A stretch of DNA of 64,000 nt from Chryseobacterium tagetis (GTDB taxonomy: Bacteria > Bacteroidota > Bacteroidia > Flavobacteriales > Weeksellaceae): positions 682,001 through 746,000 of the forward strand of contig NZ_JAERSE020000001.1 in the NCBI RefSeq assembly GCF_016735585.2, written 5' to 3'. The translations under genes were made by a program, and so were the position numbers. Numbering within the stretch: the first letter of the stretch is position 1; every line of letters starts with the position of its first letter. Under the pieces are notes generated by a model. It was not told where the DNA came from. It did not search any database and saw nothing but the letters and a program-made list of their open reading frames with translations. Below, piece by piece: positions 17,677 through 26,691 of the stretch.

Positions 17677-17703
17677 AAAACCACTTCATACGAAGTGGTT
17701 TTA
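17677..17703. terminator. Terminator of the rpsF-rpsR-rplI operon (bidirectional)
   Basis: The stem AAAACCACTTC / GAAGTGGTTTT with a four-base loop sits between the convergent AraC-type gene and rplI. Symmetric A and T flanks allow it to act on both strands. Confidence 0.88.
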
Positions 17704-17728
17704 TATGTTGAGAAAAATCTCGTCTTGA

Positions 17729-18238
17729 TTAAGCTTCTTCAGAAGGAGCTTCTTCTTTCTTAGCAGGAGCTGCTTTTGGAGCTTCTACCGGTGCGTCAGA
17801 TACGATATCGAATTCGAAGTTGTACTCAACGTTTCTGTGTAATCTGATGTTTGCAGTTACTTTACCAGTTCTCTTGATTGTGTTACCAGGGATTTTGATG
17901 TATTTCTTCTCTACAGAAACTCCAGCTTTAGCAAGAGCAGCAGAAAGATCTGCATTGTTGATAGATCCGAATAATTTATCACCAGAACCTACTTTTGCAG
18001 GGATAGTAACAGAAGTTTTCTTTAATTGATCAACTACAGCGTTTGCAGCAGCGATTAATTTAGCTTCTTCTTCTTTTCTAGCTTCCAAAGTAGCTTCTAG
18101 AGCTGCAATGTTTTTTGGAGTAGCTAAAAGTGCAAATCCTTGAGGGATTAGAAAGTTTCTAGCATAACCAGGCTTCACGTTTACTGTGTCGAATTCAAGA
18201 CCTAAGTTTTCTACGTCTTTTTTTAGGATAATGTTCAT
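17729..18238 (-). CDS. rplI: 50S ribosomal protein L9
   Basis: Large-subunit protein bL9, which binds 23S rRNA near the L1 stalk and affects frame maintenance and collisions between ribosomes. The N-terminal domain shows MNIILKKDVENLG and the signature GYARNFLIPQGFALLAT, followed by the long connecting helix (about 45-78) and the C-terminal domain. At 169 residues it is about 20 longer than the E. coli protein because of an Ala/Pro/Glu/Lys-rich tail after about 150. It is the last gene of rpsF-rpsR-rplI, a common bacterial order. Confidence 0.98.
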   Translation of the reverse strand: MNIILKKDVENLGLEFDTVNVKPGYARNFLIPQGFALLATPKNIAALEATLEARKEEEAKLIAAANAVVDQLKKTSVTIPAKVGSGDKLFGSINNADLSAALAKAGVSVEKKYIKIPGNTIKRTGKVTANIRLHRNVEYNFEFDIVSDAPVEAPKAAPAKKEEAPSEEA

Positions 18239-18346
18239 TGTTGTTGTCCTTTTTTAGATTTTAGATGTCTAAAATCAAGTTAGAATTAATGATGTATTCA
18301 GCAACAAAAGAAGAGATTGCTCTCTTCTTTTATTTATTTTTTTGTC

Positions 18347-18649
18347 TTATTTTAATAAGTCAGCTACGTAAGGCATCAAAGCTAAATGTCTAGCTCTTTT
18401 GATAGCAGCAGAAACTTTTCTTTGGTATTTCAAAGAAGTTCCAGTGTATCTTCTTGGTAAAATTTTACCTTGCTCGTTTACGAACTGTAATAAGAAGTCA
18501 GCATCTTTGTAATCAACGTGCTTAATTCCGAATTTTTTGAATCTACAATATTTCTTTTCAGATTTTGTATTGATATCAAGCGGAGTAAGGAATTTTACTT
18601 CTGATTCTCCTCCAGCTGAGGCTTGTTTAGCCATTTCATCTATTGCCAT
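18347..18649 (-). CDS. rpsR: 30S ribosomal protein S18
   Basis: Small-subunit protein bS18 (100 residues), partner of S6 on the platform. It shows [20 protein letters not shown], the family start, and then [19 protein letters not shown] and [12 protein letters not shown]. The N-terminal ~20 residues are extended compared with E. coli. In Flavobacterium johnsoniae ribosomes bS18, bS6 and bS21 together hold the 16S anti-Shine-Dalgarno tail, which fits the lack of Shine-Dalgarno sites here. The 108-base gap to rplI shows no terminator. Confidence 0.98.
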   Translation of the reverse strand: MAIDEMAKQASAGGESEVKFLTPLDINTKSEKKYCRFKKFGIKHVDYKDADFLLQFVNEQGKILPRRYTGTSLKYQRKVSAAIKRARHLALMPYVADLLK

Positions 18650-18680
18650 GTCTTGTCGTTTTAAAAAATTGGGTTAATAA

Positions 18681-19022
18681 TTAAGCTTTAGCTGCTTTTA
18701 CTTTAGTTCTTCTAGTTACAGCGTACTCAACAGCGTGCTTGTCAAGTTTTGTAGTAAGGTAACGAATTACTCTTTCGTCACGTTTGAATGCTAATTCTAG
18801 ATCAGCAACTACAGTACCTTCACCTTTAAATTCGATTAAAGTATAGAACCCGTTCTTTTTCAATTGGATCGGATAAGCTAATTTTTTTAATCCCCAGTTT
18901 TCTCTAGCAACGATTTCGCAGTTCTTTTCTTTTAAAAGATCTACATACTTGTTCACTGCTTCCTCTACCTGTGACTCAGATAGAACGGGAGTTAAAATGA
19001 AAACAGTTTCGTAATTGTTCAT
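18681..19022 (-). CDS. rpsF: 30S ribosomal protein S6
   Basis: Small-subunit protein bS6 (113 residues), which forms a heterodimer with S18. It starts [20 protein letters not shown]; further family features are [20 protein letters not shown] and the basic tail [10 protein letters not shown]. It is the first gene of the operon and has a strong promoter 35 bases upstream (19057-19087). Confidence 0.98.
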   Translation of the reverse strand: MNNYETVFILTPVLSESQVEEAVNKYVDLLKEKNCEIVARENWGLKKLAYPIQLKKNGFYTLIEFKGEGTVVADLELAFKRDERVIRYLTTKLDKHAVEYAVTRRTKVKAAKA

Positions 19023-19056
19023 AATGTTAAATGAATTTGTTAATTATTTCGAGGTG

Positions 19057-19087
19057 CAAAATTAGAAAATATATTTGTAATATGCAA
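19057..19087 (-). promoter_or_regulatory. Promoter of the rpsF-rpsR-rplI operon
   Basis: On the minus strand TTG (19087-19085) is followed by 20 bases and TAATTTTG (19064-19057). This matches the Bacteroidota consensus TTG-N19/20-TANNTTTG. The start site should fall near 19050, giving a leader of about 28 bases. Confidence 0.75.
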
Positions 19088-19156
19088 TTATGCCTATAAA
19101 TATTTTGAAAATGAATGATAAGCAATACGTAAAGATTGATAATAGTAATGAAATAT

Positions 19157-20509
19157 CTACTCTTTTTCTCTGATCTCTTTCAGAAAGTTTACCTTTATTA
19201 TATCATACAAAGAATGTCTGCTCACCAGAATAGAGGCAATTGAAGAAACCATTCCTGCTAACATGAGATGAAATATTAAAGAATGTCTGTCGGTCATTTC
19301 CAGAACAATAATCGCTGATGTAAACGGAGCTCTTGTAATTCCGGTAAGAAAAGCAACCATTCCGGCAAGAATCACTACATTGGTTTCGTTAGGACTTAAA
19401 TGAATTAATCCTGAAATTACAGATCCGATGCTTGCTCCGGCTGACAATGCAGGCGCGAAAATTCCACCGGCACCTCCGGAAGTAAAAGACAGGGCAGGAC
19501 CCAACATTCTTAAAACAGGAACATACCAGTCTTCATGTTTGTCTTTGGTAAAAAGTACCCGCTCCATGATTTCTTTCCCCGAACCTAAAATTTCTCTATT
19601 AATAAAGAAAGCAACAGAAGCAATAATCAAAGCGCTAATGACAAGGAAAACAACATTTGCTCTGTCGGTTTTTAATTTTCTTTTTTTCCAGTCATTCATT
19701 TTTAACATCGTCACAGAAAGCTGGCTGGCTAAAATTCCGGCAGTTCCTGCTACCAGAATAATAGGAAGCATGACCATTAATGAAACATCATTCGTTTTCG
19801 GATATCCTAAATATAAATAGGAACCTGCTAAAGTCTGAGCTGTTAACCCTGCAATGATAACCGCTGTAAATAAAGCTGTTTTGAAATAATTGATATGCGT
19901 TTTAGAAAGTTCTTCCACAGCAAATACAATTCCTCCAAGCGGAGTATTAAAAGCTGCTGCAAGTCCGGCTGCAGCTCCGGTCATGATCATATTTTTCTTA
20001 GAGATTTTTGGCCACCATTCGGGAAGATATTCATTGACTTTTCTGAAAACAGAACCCGCTATCTGAATGGTGGGGCCTTCTCGACCAACCGCGCCACCTC
20101 CAATAACCAAAACAACAGACGAAATAATTTTAAAAACAATGATTTTTAAACTTAAAAGACTTCGTATCTTTTTGTGTTCTTTGGGATTTGCTAATTCTAC
20201 AGCTGCCATCACCTGCGGAATTCCGCTTCCTTTAGCATTGGGGGCGAATTCTTTGACCAACCACCATGAAAGAACAAAACCAATCGGAGCAATAATAAAG
20301 ATCATCCAGGAATGCCAGTCCAGAATCAAATGAAGAAGATTTTCACCCCATGCAAAAATGTTCGCATACATTACTGCAATAAAACCGGTGATCACGGAGC
20401 CAATCCAGAAAGGAATAGCCTGAAGCAGATTGTATTTCAGTTGTTCGTTTCGGATGTTGTCGAAAGATTTTTTCAGAGATCTTCGAATGAGGGATAAAAA
20501 TTTCAGCAT
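19157..20509 (-). CDS. ClC-family chloride/proton antiporter
   Basis: A 450-residue ClC transporter with about 16-18 membrane helices. The selectivity motifs are present: GSGIPQV (94-100), GREGPT (142-147, gating Glu144) and GGIFAPALSAG. The paired glutamates in GIVFAVEEL (199-200) correspond to the internal proton glutamate of E. coli ClcA, so the protein is expected to be a 2 Cl-/1 H+ exchanger rather than a channel. No C-terminal CBS domains are present. Possible roles are acid resistance and charge balance. It is read in the same direction as rpsF but separated by 134 bases. Confidence 0.93.
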   Translation of the reverse strand: MLKFLSLIRRSLKKSFDNIRNEQLKYNLLQAIPFWIGSVITGFIAVMYANIFAWGENLLHLILDWHSWMIFIIAPIGFVLSWWLVKEFAPNAKGSGIPQVMAAVELANPKEHKKIRSLLSLKIIVFKIISSVVLVIGGGAVGREGPTIQIAGSVFRKVNEYLPEWWPKISKKNMIMTGAAAGLAAAFNTPLGGIVFAVEELSKTHINYFKTALFTAVIIAGLTAQTLAGSYLYLGYPKTNDVSLMVMLPIILVAGTAGILASQLSVTMLKMNDWKKRKLKTDRANVVFLVISALIIASVAFFINREILGSGKEIMERVLFTKDKHEDWYVPVLRMLGPALSFTSGGAGGIFAPALSAGASIGSVISGLIHLSPNETNVVILAGMVAFLTGITRAPFTSAIIVLEMTDRHSLIFHLMLAGMVSSIASILVSRHSLYDIIKVNFLKEIREKE

Positions 20510-20551
20510 TTGTTCATTTCGGAGGTTAAAAATACATCAATTTTGCGGATT

Positions 20552-21181
20552 TTATATTTCTTCTAAAAATTTTGAAATGAGTATGGCATTTTCAACAGTA
20601 AGTATTTCAGGTAAACCGAAACTTAAAATGGTACTTTTGATTTCAAGCTTAAAATTCTCATTGGGAAAGCTTTTTATAATTTCTTTTCTCTTGGATGTTA
20701 AAAAAACTTTAGTTTTAAATGTATTGCTTCCTAACACATAAAAATCTTTAAAATCACGGTCTTTAAAATTGATGTTAAAGCTGCTGAAAATTTCGGCAAT
20801 TTTATCTGCCCATTTCTTTTTATTGATGGAAATATAATCGAAATCCTCTTCCAGCTTTTTCAATCCCCACATTTGTAAAGTTTCTAGTTGAGCTGGTTGC
20901 CGACCACCTTTTATTGTTTTTTCAATTTTGCTGATGATGTACAGGTAAAAAGAATTTGCTTTGTGTTTATCGGTTATAAAATAGCAGATCTTAGGAATAA
21001 ACAATGGAAAAGGATTTTCCGTGTCAGAGTTAAATGTATTGTAAAGCGAATCTTTACTATCAACGACCGAAATATCATAAAGCTCAAAAAGCTTGTCATA
21101 AACTTCAAAGATTAAATTTTCCTCTTCTTTCGAAAAATCAAAAAGTTTATTGGAGTTCAATTTCCTAATGTCAAGATCCAT
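20552..21181 (-). CDS. Conserved-looking protein of unknown function
   Basis: A 209-residue protein I do not recognise. It has no signal peptide or membrane helix, is rich in Lys, Phe, Asp and Ile, and looks mainly alpha-helical (for example KEEENLIFEVYDKLFELYD). Short distinct segments are KGGRQPAQLETLQMWGLKKL and DFKDFYVLGSNTF. Codon use matches the neighbours, which supports a real gene. It is read in the same direction as the ClC gene with a 42-base gap, so they may share a transcript, but this gives no functional clue. Confidence 0.6.
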   Translation of the reverse strand: MDLDIRKLNSNKLFDFSKEEENLIFEVYDKLFELYDISVVDSKDSLYNTFNSDTENPFPLFIPKICYFITDKHKANSFYLYIISKIEKTIKGGRQPAQLETLQMWGLKKLEEDFDYISINKKKWADKIAEIFSSFNINFKDRDFKDFYVLGSNTFKTKVFLTSKRKEIIKSFPNENFKLEIKSTILSFGLPEILTVENAILISKFLEEI

Positions 21182-21252
21182 GGTATTGAATATTATTTGT
21201 CTAGACCCTGTTTAAATTTGATTAAAAGTTAAAAATCTGCCTTCATTTTTTG

Positions 21253-21408
21253 ACGCAAAGATTTTTATTTAAAGATTTAATTATTTAAGTGGGCAAAGAA
21301 GAATCAACAAGTTGATTTGATGAAGCTTTGTTTTCAAGCTTCGCGCAGCAAATTTTATTTGCCTTTGCTTCCTAAAAATAATGCGTAAGTAGAATTAAAA
21401 CTTTGCGT
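21253..21408. repeat. Dispersed intergenic element with terminal inverted repeats, copy 1 (type A)
   Basis: A 156-base non-coding element with ends ACGCAAAG (21253-21260) and CTTTGCGT (21401-21408), perfect inverted repeats. Nested inside are GGCAAAG / CCTTTGC and the central palindrome AATCAACAAGTTGATT (21302-21317), then GAAGCTT and GCTTCGCG arms. A second copy with the same order of motifs lies at 60490-60641. It should fold into a long hairpin on either strand. No open frame is inside. Confidence 0.8.
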
Positions 21409-21673
21409 TTAAAAATAATAGAGTCATAAAAATTTTAAATTTAAAAAGGCTCTTAAATTTAATGCTATTAAATTAAATTTCAAAGAGTGTCATGAAAATT
21501 AAAATCACTTCTTTTAATTATTGATTTGTTAATTAAATTTTAAAATATTTGAATTCTATTCAATTTTGAAAAGTAAATATTGTTAGTTTTTTGGTTAGAT
21601 GATCATTGTTGAATATAAAAAAAAAAATCCCAACTTTCGACGGAATTTTATTCAGCGGATTTGTAGGTTATTA
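21409..21673. other. AT-rich intergenic stretch without genes
   Basis: This 265-base stretch between the repeat element and the serine hydrolase gene is extremely AT-rich. I see small imperfect inverted repeats (around AATTTAATGCTATTAAATT) and a poly-A run near 21620, but no promoter matching TANNTTTG, no terminator with a clear stem, and no open frame worth calling. Confidence 0.5.
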
Positions 21674-23107
21674 TTAATTTTTTTGAGTCATGACAGTATT
21701 AATTTTCTCAATCATATTTTGTGCATTGCTGTTCTGAGGATTAAGTTTCAGAGATTTTTTATAGTTTTTCAGTGAGAGTGTATAGTTTTTTGCCGAAAAA
21801 TATCCGTCTCCCAAACTGTCAAAAGCGTTTGCTGATTGTGGGTGTTCTTTGACATTTAAAGAGAAAACTTTGATGGCTTCATCAGTTCTTGAATTTCTCA
21901 GCAAACTATAGCCAATATTGTTCAATAGATTTTCAAAATCCCATGTTGGATTTTTTATTTTAATACTGAGGTAATTTTTTTCAGCATTTGGGTTGCTTTT
22001 TTTAGAAAACTCAGAAATAATGGACTCTTCAGCTAATGAATAATTATCTGCCAATTTTTTATCAATTAAACCTGCAATATGATTTACAATTTGATATTGT
22101 ACCGGAAAGAAATTGTATCCGTTCGACATCATGATGATCGTTATATTGTTCTGCGGAAAAACTCTGTAAGCACTTACGTTACCACCGGAGAAACCATAAG
22201 ACGGAACAGTATTCGTTGTATTGATTTCCCAGCCGTAAGCAAAGACATCTCTTTTATTTCCATACTCAAATGGTTTCCACATCATTTCTTTTGTGTTTTG
22301 GGCCAATAAATCATTTTTATTCAGATGATTACTCCATTTCAAAAATGCGGGAAGAGTTATTGCGAGTCCGTTTCCGGAATGTGCTCTCATACCATCATTG
22401 AATTTAGATTTTTCGTATTGATTGGTGATGGAGTTATAATTGTATTTCTGAATTCTGTTAGGGATATTTTCAAAAGAATTTGATGAAAAATAAACCTGGT
22501 TTTTTACATCAGAAAATTGATGATTGACAATAAAATCGTCAAAAGATTCTCCTGTTGTTTTTTCAATGATCATGGTAAGCAGCATATAATTGGTTTGATT
22601 ATATCTGTATTCATTTCCGGTAGCAAAATCCATTTTCTCTTTACCCAAACGTTCAATAGCCTTATTATTGGGATCTTCGGGTAAAATATCATTGAAAGCA
22701 ATAACATCAGGCATTCCCGATGAATGAGTCAAAAGGTTCTTTACTTTAACATTCTGCCAATCTTTTGACAGATTTTCAACATACTTTGAGATGTTGTCTT
22801 CTAAAGAAAGTTTTCCTTGTTCAATCAGTTGAAAAACACCCACATTGGTCATTAATTTTGAGGTAGAATATACTCTGAACATTGAGCTGGAACTCACTTT
22901 TTTAAGATCTTCAAGATTTTCGGTACCATAATACTGCTCAAAAATTACTTTGCCATCTTTTATAATCCCAAGAGCCAATCCAGGGATTTGATTGTTTTTC
23001 ATAGTTTCTTTTACATAGCTGTCAATCATTTTTGACTGATTGTTTTGCTGTGAGAAAGCAATTGCAGAGGTGTTTAAAATGAATGTAGCTAAAAGGATTT
23101 GTTTCAT
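21674..23107 (-). CDS. Exported serine hydrolase (class C beta-lactamase fold) with TPR tail
   Basis: A penicillin-binding-protein-like hydrolase of about 477 residues. The start at 23107 (MKQILLATFI) is preferred over 23128 because it gives a clean signal peptide ending AIAFSQ. The Ser-x-x-Lys motif is Ser81-Lys84 (VYSTSKLM) and the second motif is Tyr169-Asn170 (RYNQTNY). GLALGIIKDGKVIFEQYYG and LLTHSSGMPD are typical. The last ~100 residues look like two tetratricopeptide repeats (NSRTDEAIKVFSLNVKEHP, NYTLSLKNYKKSLKLNP), which suggests protein contacts. Substrates may be peptidoglycan peptides or esters; beta-lactam resistance is not implied. Confidence 0.87.
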   Translation of the reverse strand: MKQILLATFILNTSAIAFSQQNNQSKMIDSYVKETMKNNQIPGLALGIIKDGKVIFEQYYGTENLEDLKKVSSSSMFRVYSTSKLMTNVGVFQLIEQGKLSLEDNISKYVENLSKDWQNVKVKNLLTHSSGMPDVIAFNDILPEDPNNKAIERLGKEKMDFATGNEYRYNQTNYMLLTMIIEKTTGESFDDFIVNHQFSDVKNQVYFSSNSFENIPNRIQKYNYNSITNQYEKSKFNDGMRAHSGNGLAITLPAFLKWSNHLNKNDLLAQNTKEMMWKPFEYGNKRDVFAYGWEINTTNTVPSYGFSGGNVSAYRVFPQNNITIIMMSNGYNFFPVQYQIVNHIAGLIDKKLADNYSLAEESIISEFSKKSNPNAEKNYLSIKIKNPTWDFENLLNNIGYSLLRNSRTDEAIKVFSLNVKEHPQSANAFDSLGDGYFSAKNYTLSLKNYKKSLKLNPQNSNAQNMIEKINTVMTQKN

Positions 23108-23213
23108 ATTTTGAGGATTGGGGTTCATACTTTTATGTAAGACAGTTCAGTTGCTTATTTTCTTACATGGTTTGTCAAGTATCTGTATTAAATGTTACAT
23201 ATTCTTTCAATAA

Positions 23214-23241
23214 AAAACCTTCGAAAAAATTCGAAGGTTTA
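23214..23241 (-). terminator. Terminator after the second E2 gene
   Basis: On the minus strand the stem AAACCTTCGAA / TTCGAAGGTTT is followed by a run of T residues, about 75 bases past the stop of the E2 gene at 23317. Confidence 0.85.
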
Positions 23242-23316
23242 CTATTTTTAAAGATATTTCAATAAGCTCAACATGACAATTGGAATCATTTATGGCTTAT
23301 CAATTATCATTTATAC

Positions 23317-24627
23317 TTAAATTTCCGTATTAAGATCCCAGTTTTGAAGATAATCATGAACATGTTTCAACATCATTCCACCTAAAGATCCGTCTACAAC
23401 TCTATGATCGTAAGAGTGAGACATGAACATCAACTGACGGATTGCGATTACATCACCATCTTTAGTTTCAAGAACTGCAGGTTTTTTAACGATCGCTCCG
23501 ATTGCCATAATTGCAACCTGTGGCTGAGGAATAATTGGAGTTCCCATAAGGTTTCCGAAGCTTCCTACGTTAGAAATTGTATAAGTTGCCCCTTGAGTAT
23601 CTTCAGGTCTTAATTTTTTGTTTCTTGCTCTATAAGCTAAATCGTTGATCGCTTTTGCCAATCCTGAAAGAGATAACTGGTCAGCGTTTTTAATAACCGG
23701 AACGATAAGGTTTCCGTCTGGTAAAGCAGTTGCCATACCGATGTTGATATTTTTCTTTTTGATAATGTTATCTCCATTTAAAGAAACATTGATCATTGGG
23801 AAATCCTGAATTGCTTTTACAATAGCTTTCACGAAAATCGGCATGAAAGTCAGTTTTTCACCTTCACGTTTTTCGAACATATCTTTGTTCTTATTTCTCC
23901 ATTTTACAACGTTGGTAACGTCTGTTTCGATGAAAGAAGTTACGTGAGGCGCAATTTGTTTAGCCTTCACCATGTTTTCAGCGATGATTTTTCTCATTCT
24001 GTCCATCGGAATGATTTCATCACCTGCTGCAACGGTAATTGTGGAAGCCGGAGCTGAAGTTGCAACCGGTTGTGGAGTAGAAGCCACTTGTACCGGAGCA
24101 GCTTGTTGTACAGGCTGGTTTCCTCTGTTTTTAACGTACGCTAAAATATCTTCTTTTGTAATTCTTCCCTCTAAACCGCTTCCTTTAATCGTCTTTAGTT
24201 CAGATTCAGAAATATTTTCTTGTTGAGCAATTGATTTTACAAGCGGAGACAGGTAAAGATCTCCCGAAAACTCTGCTGAAGCAGCTACCTGAAGTGCCTG
24301 TTCAATTGTTTTTAAAGTCTCAGCATCAGGAGTTGCTGCCGGAGTTTCCGTTTGTACTTCTTCTGTAGCAGTATTTCCGCCTTCTCCTTCAATCTCTAAA
24401 ATAGCAATAGCTTCACCTACTTTTGCAACTTCGTCTTTCTGTTTCAAAATCTTTACGATTTTTCCCGAAACAGGTGTCGGAACGTCTGAATCTACTTTAT
24501 CTGTTGCAATTTCTACTACGGAATCATCTTCTTTTACATTATCGCCTTCGTTGAATAACCAAGTGATAATAGTAGCTTCCATAACACCTTCTCCCATGGA
24601 AGGAAGCAATAATTTGTACTCTGCCAT
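23317..24627 (-). CDS. 2-oxoacid dehydrogenase E2 (branched-chain or pyruvate type)
   Basis: A second dihydrolipoamide acyltransferase (436 residues). It has an N-terminal lipoyl domain (1-78; Lys44 in ATDKVDSDV), a Thr/Ala/Glu-rich linker and a peripheral-subunit-binding domain (about 125-165, LSPLVKSIAQQENISESELK). A second linker rich in Gln/Pro/Ala precedes the catalytic domain with DHRVVDG (His408, Asp412). It differs from SucB in having EATIITWLFNEGD in the lipoyl domain and no adjacent E1. Flavobacteria commonly carry such an orphan E2 for the branched-chain 2-oxoacid complex; the pyruvate complex cannot be excluded. A TATATTTG element at 24655-24648 (minus) lies 20 bases upstream. Confidence 0.9.
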   Translation of the reverse strand: MAEYKLLLPSMGEGVMEATIITWLFNEGDNVKEDDSVVEIATDKVDSDVPTPVSGKIVKILKQKDEVAKVGEAIAILEIEGEGGNTATEEVQTETPAATPDAETLKTIEQALQVAASAEFSGDLYLSPLVKSIAQQENISESELKTIKGSGLEGRITKEDILAYVKNRGNQPVQQAAPVQVASTPQPVATSAPASTITVAAGDEIIPMDRMRKIIAENMVKAKQIAPHVTSFIETDVTNVVKWRNKNKDMFEKREGEKLTFMPIFVKAIVKAIQDFPMINVSLNGDNIIKKKNINIGMATALPDGNLIVPVIKNADQLSLSGLAKAINDLAYRARNKKLRPEDTQGATYTISNVGSFGNLMGTPIIPQPQVAIMAIGAIVKKPAVLETKDGDVIAIRQLMFMSHSYDHRVVDGSLGGMMLKHVHDYLQNWDLNTEI

Positions 24628-24690
24628 TTTTAATTTTTAGATTTTGACAAATATATAAAAAAAATCGGTTTTTTTATGAAATGTATAATT

Positions 24691-25518
24691 TTAAGAAAAT
24701 TCAATGTAAATATTCTCTCCTACGTTCATTCCAAAGAGGCTTTTTGCCCCATTTTTCTTACTTCCTTTATAGATCGTAAGCTCCAAAAGCTGACTGTCAT
24801 TGAAGATTGCCGCTGACTGACCGTGGTATTCCGTTTCTCTTTCCCAATCAGAAACAACTTCTGTGTGGCTTGAAAAAACTTTTGAAAGAGCTAAGTTTCT
24901 GAACCTGATGGTAAAGTTTTCATACCCGTTTCCTATACTTTCAAAAAAGTCTTTACTGATATTTGAGATGATATTTCCGAAATTATCAATATAGGTAACC
25001 TCCCCGATAATCATCTTTTCAGATTCATTATGTACGGGTTTGGGAAATAAAAGTTGTTTTGCGGTATCAATTTTTCGTCCGATCACTCCAGGAAGACCTC
25101 CGTTTGCTAAATGTACGGCTGCCGGAACAAAAATATCTGTTGACGTGAAATTAACGATATCATCAAACCTGTTATTCAAAGTAATTTCAAAAATTGCTTC
25201 AGGTTTAATGTCAAATAATATCAAACTTAAAAGACCATTATCTGCTGCAATAAAGTAATGACCATCTGCCTTGTATAAAATATTTTTTCTCGATCTATGC
25301 TGAAAACTATCAACAGCAATGATATGAATGCTGCCTTTCGGAAAATGTTTGTAAGCATTTCTTACAATATATGAGGTCTGTACAAGGTTGAAAGCCTGAA
25401 TATCGTGGGTGATATCAACAATATTAACCTTCTGATTCAGAGAAAGAATGCTGCCTTTCACAGCGGCGACTCTGTAATCCAAATTTCCGAAATCTGAAGT
25501 AAGGGTAATAATTGACAT
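24691..25518 (-). CDS. S-adenosyl-L-methionine hydroxide adenosyltransferase (DUF62)
   Basis: A 275-residue enzyme of the SAM chlorinase/fluorinase superfamily. Most bacterial members split SAM with hydroxide into adenosine and methionine. The N-terminus ITLTSDFGNLDYRVAAVKG carries the conserved Asp residues (Asp9, Asp14). Later features are VDITHDI, ADNGLLSLIL, STDIFVPAAVHLANG and the C-terminal barrel segment YIDNFGNIISNI. A perfect -7 element (TAAATTTG, minus strand 25552-25545) lies 26 bases upstream. It diverges from the PhoH gene, a pairing common in Bacteroidota. No halogenase-specific insertion is apparent by eye. Confidence 0.9.
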   Translation of the reverse strand: MSIITLTSDFGNLDYRVAAVKGSILSLNQKVNIVDITHDIQAFNLVQTSYIVRNAYKHFPKGSIHIIAVDSFQHRSRKNILYKADGHYFIAADNGLLSLILFDIKPEAIFEITLNNRFDDIVNFTSTDIFVPAAVHLANGGLPGVIGRKIDTAKQLLFPKPVHNESEKMIIGEVTYIDNFGNIISNISKDFFESIGNGYENFTIRFRNLALSKVFSSHTEVVSDWERETEYHGQSAAIFNDSQLLELTIYKGSKKNGAKSLFGMNVGENIYIEFS

Positions 25519-25649
25519 TAATTGTTTGTAGAATAATAGTACTGCAAATTTATCTAAAATAAAAAGAAAGCCCGAAATATTCTAGAAAAGAATTTGATAA
25601 AAATTTCAAAAAAAGCTTTACATTTAAAATCTAAAAATAAAAATACTGC

Positions 25650-26606
25650 ATGTTTGAATTGACATATGATTTGGAAGATATCGACATGAAAATCTTCTAC
25701 GGAGTTAATAACCAATTTTTCAATTTAATAAAATCAAGTTTTCCTACCCTTAAAATTACAGGAAGAGATCACTTTATCTTTGCGATGGGGAATCAGGAAG
25801 CTTTAGATATATTTAAACAGAAGCTTGATGATATTGTTAAGTTTATCTCAAAAAACAACTCTATTGAACTTAAAGACGTTGAAAATATCCTCAATTTAAA
25901 AGATGAAAATGAAAAGCAACTTGTTTTTGATCAGGATATCATCGTAAAAGGGGTAAATGGTAAAGTCATTAAAGCGAAAACAACCAATCTTAAAAAATTA
26001 GTAAAAGAGACTGAGAAAAAAGATATGGTTTTTGCGATCGGACCTGCAGGAACAGGAAAGACTTATACCAGTGTCGCTTTGGCAGCAAGAGCTTTAAGAG
26101 ATAAAGCGGTAAAAAGAATTATATTGACCAGACCGGCTGTAGAAGCAGGGGAGAGCTTAGGATTTTTACCGGGTGATATGAAAGAAAAGTTAGATCCTTA
26201 TATGGCACCACTTTATGATGCTCTTCGAGATATGATTCCTCATGAAAAACTAGAAGGCTTTATTGAGAAAAAAGTAATTGAGGTAGCGCCGTTGGCTTTT
26301 ATGAGAGGGAGAACGTTGGATGATGCTTTTGTAATTCTTGATGAAGCGCAAAATACGACCCATTCTCAGATGAAAATGTTTTTAACGAGAATGGGGATGA
26401 ATGCTAAGTTTATCATTACAGGAGATCCAAGCCAGATCGATTTACCACCAAAACAGCAATCTGGTCTGAAAGAAGCTATGAGAATTCTGAAAGATGTTAA
26501 AGAAATAGGTTTTGTTCATTTGACAGAAGAAGATGTTGTAAGACATCCTGTTGTTAAGAAGATTATTTTAGCATATAACGAAGAAGACAAGAGGCAAAGA
26601 GATTAA
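25650..26606 (+). CDS. PhoH-family ATPase
   Basis: A 318-residue PhoH-like protein (PhoL/YbeZ group). It has an N-terminal KH-like region (about 1-110), then the ATPase with Walker A GPAGTGKT (131-138), RPAVEAGESLGFLPGDMKEK and Walker B VILDEAQNTT (229-237). These ATPases accompany the YbeY endoribonuclease in ribosome maturation and RNA metabolism in other bacteria; no ybeY is in this window. A plausible promoter is TTG (25594-25596), 22 bases, TACATTTA (25619-25626). The gene is followed by an independent promoter for the outer-membrane barrel gene. Confidence 0.93.
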   Translation: MFELTYDLEDIDMKIFYGVNNQFFNLIKSSFPTLKITGRDHFIFAMGNQEALDIFKQKLDDIVKFISKNNSIELKDVENILNLKDENEKQLVFDQDIIVKGVNGKVIKAKTTNLKKLVKETEKKDMVFAIGPAGTGKTYTSVALAARALRDKAVKRIILTRPAVEAGESLGFLPGDMKEKLDPYMAPLYDALRDMIPHEKLEGFIEKKVIEVAPLAFMRGRTLDDAFVILDEAQNTTHSQMKMFLTRMGMNAKFIITGDPSQIDLPPKQQSGLKEAMRILKDVKEIGFVHLTEEDVVRHPVVKKIILAYNEEDKRQRD

Positions 26607-26630
26607 TTTTCTGTGAAATTTCGGAGATTG

Positions 26631-26660
26631 TTGTTAAATTCGTAAAAAGTGATATATTTG
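26631..26660 (+). promoter_or_regulatory. Promoter of the outer-membrane barrel gene at 26692
   Basis: TTG at 26631-26633, a 19-base spacer and TATATTTG at 26653-26660 form a perfect Bacteroidota promoter. It lies 25 bases after the phoH-like stop, so the barrel gene is transcribed on its own with a leader of about 25 bases. Confidence 0.8.
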
Positions 26661-26691
26661 CTCGCTAATTTTTAGAAAAAACAAATATATC

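Noticed and set aside
21674..23107. Beta-lactamase-fold protein as an antibiotic-resistance gene
   Set aside because: The Ser-x-x-Lys/Tyr-Asn pattern with a TPR tail fits general serine hydrolases (class C fold), and no specific lactamase features are visible.
23250..23290. String around AATAAGCTCAACATGACAA resembling a widespread intergenic repeat
   Set aside because: Only one degraded copy is present here and no paired end is visible.
24691..25518. SAM chlorinase/fluorinase-family protein as a sign of halogenated natural-product synthesis
   Set aside because: There are no biosynthetic neighbours, and the pairing with a PhoH gene is the housekeeping DUF62 context; hydroxide transfer is the usual activity.
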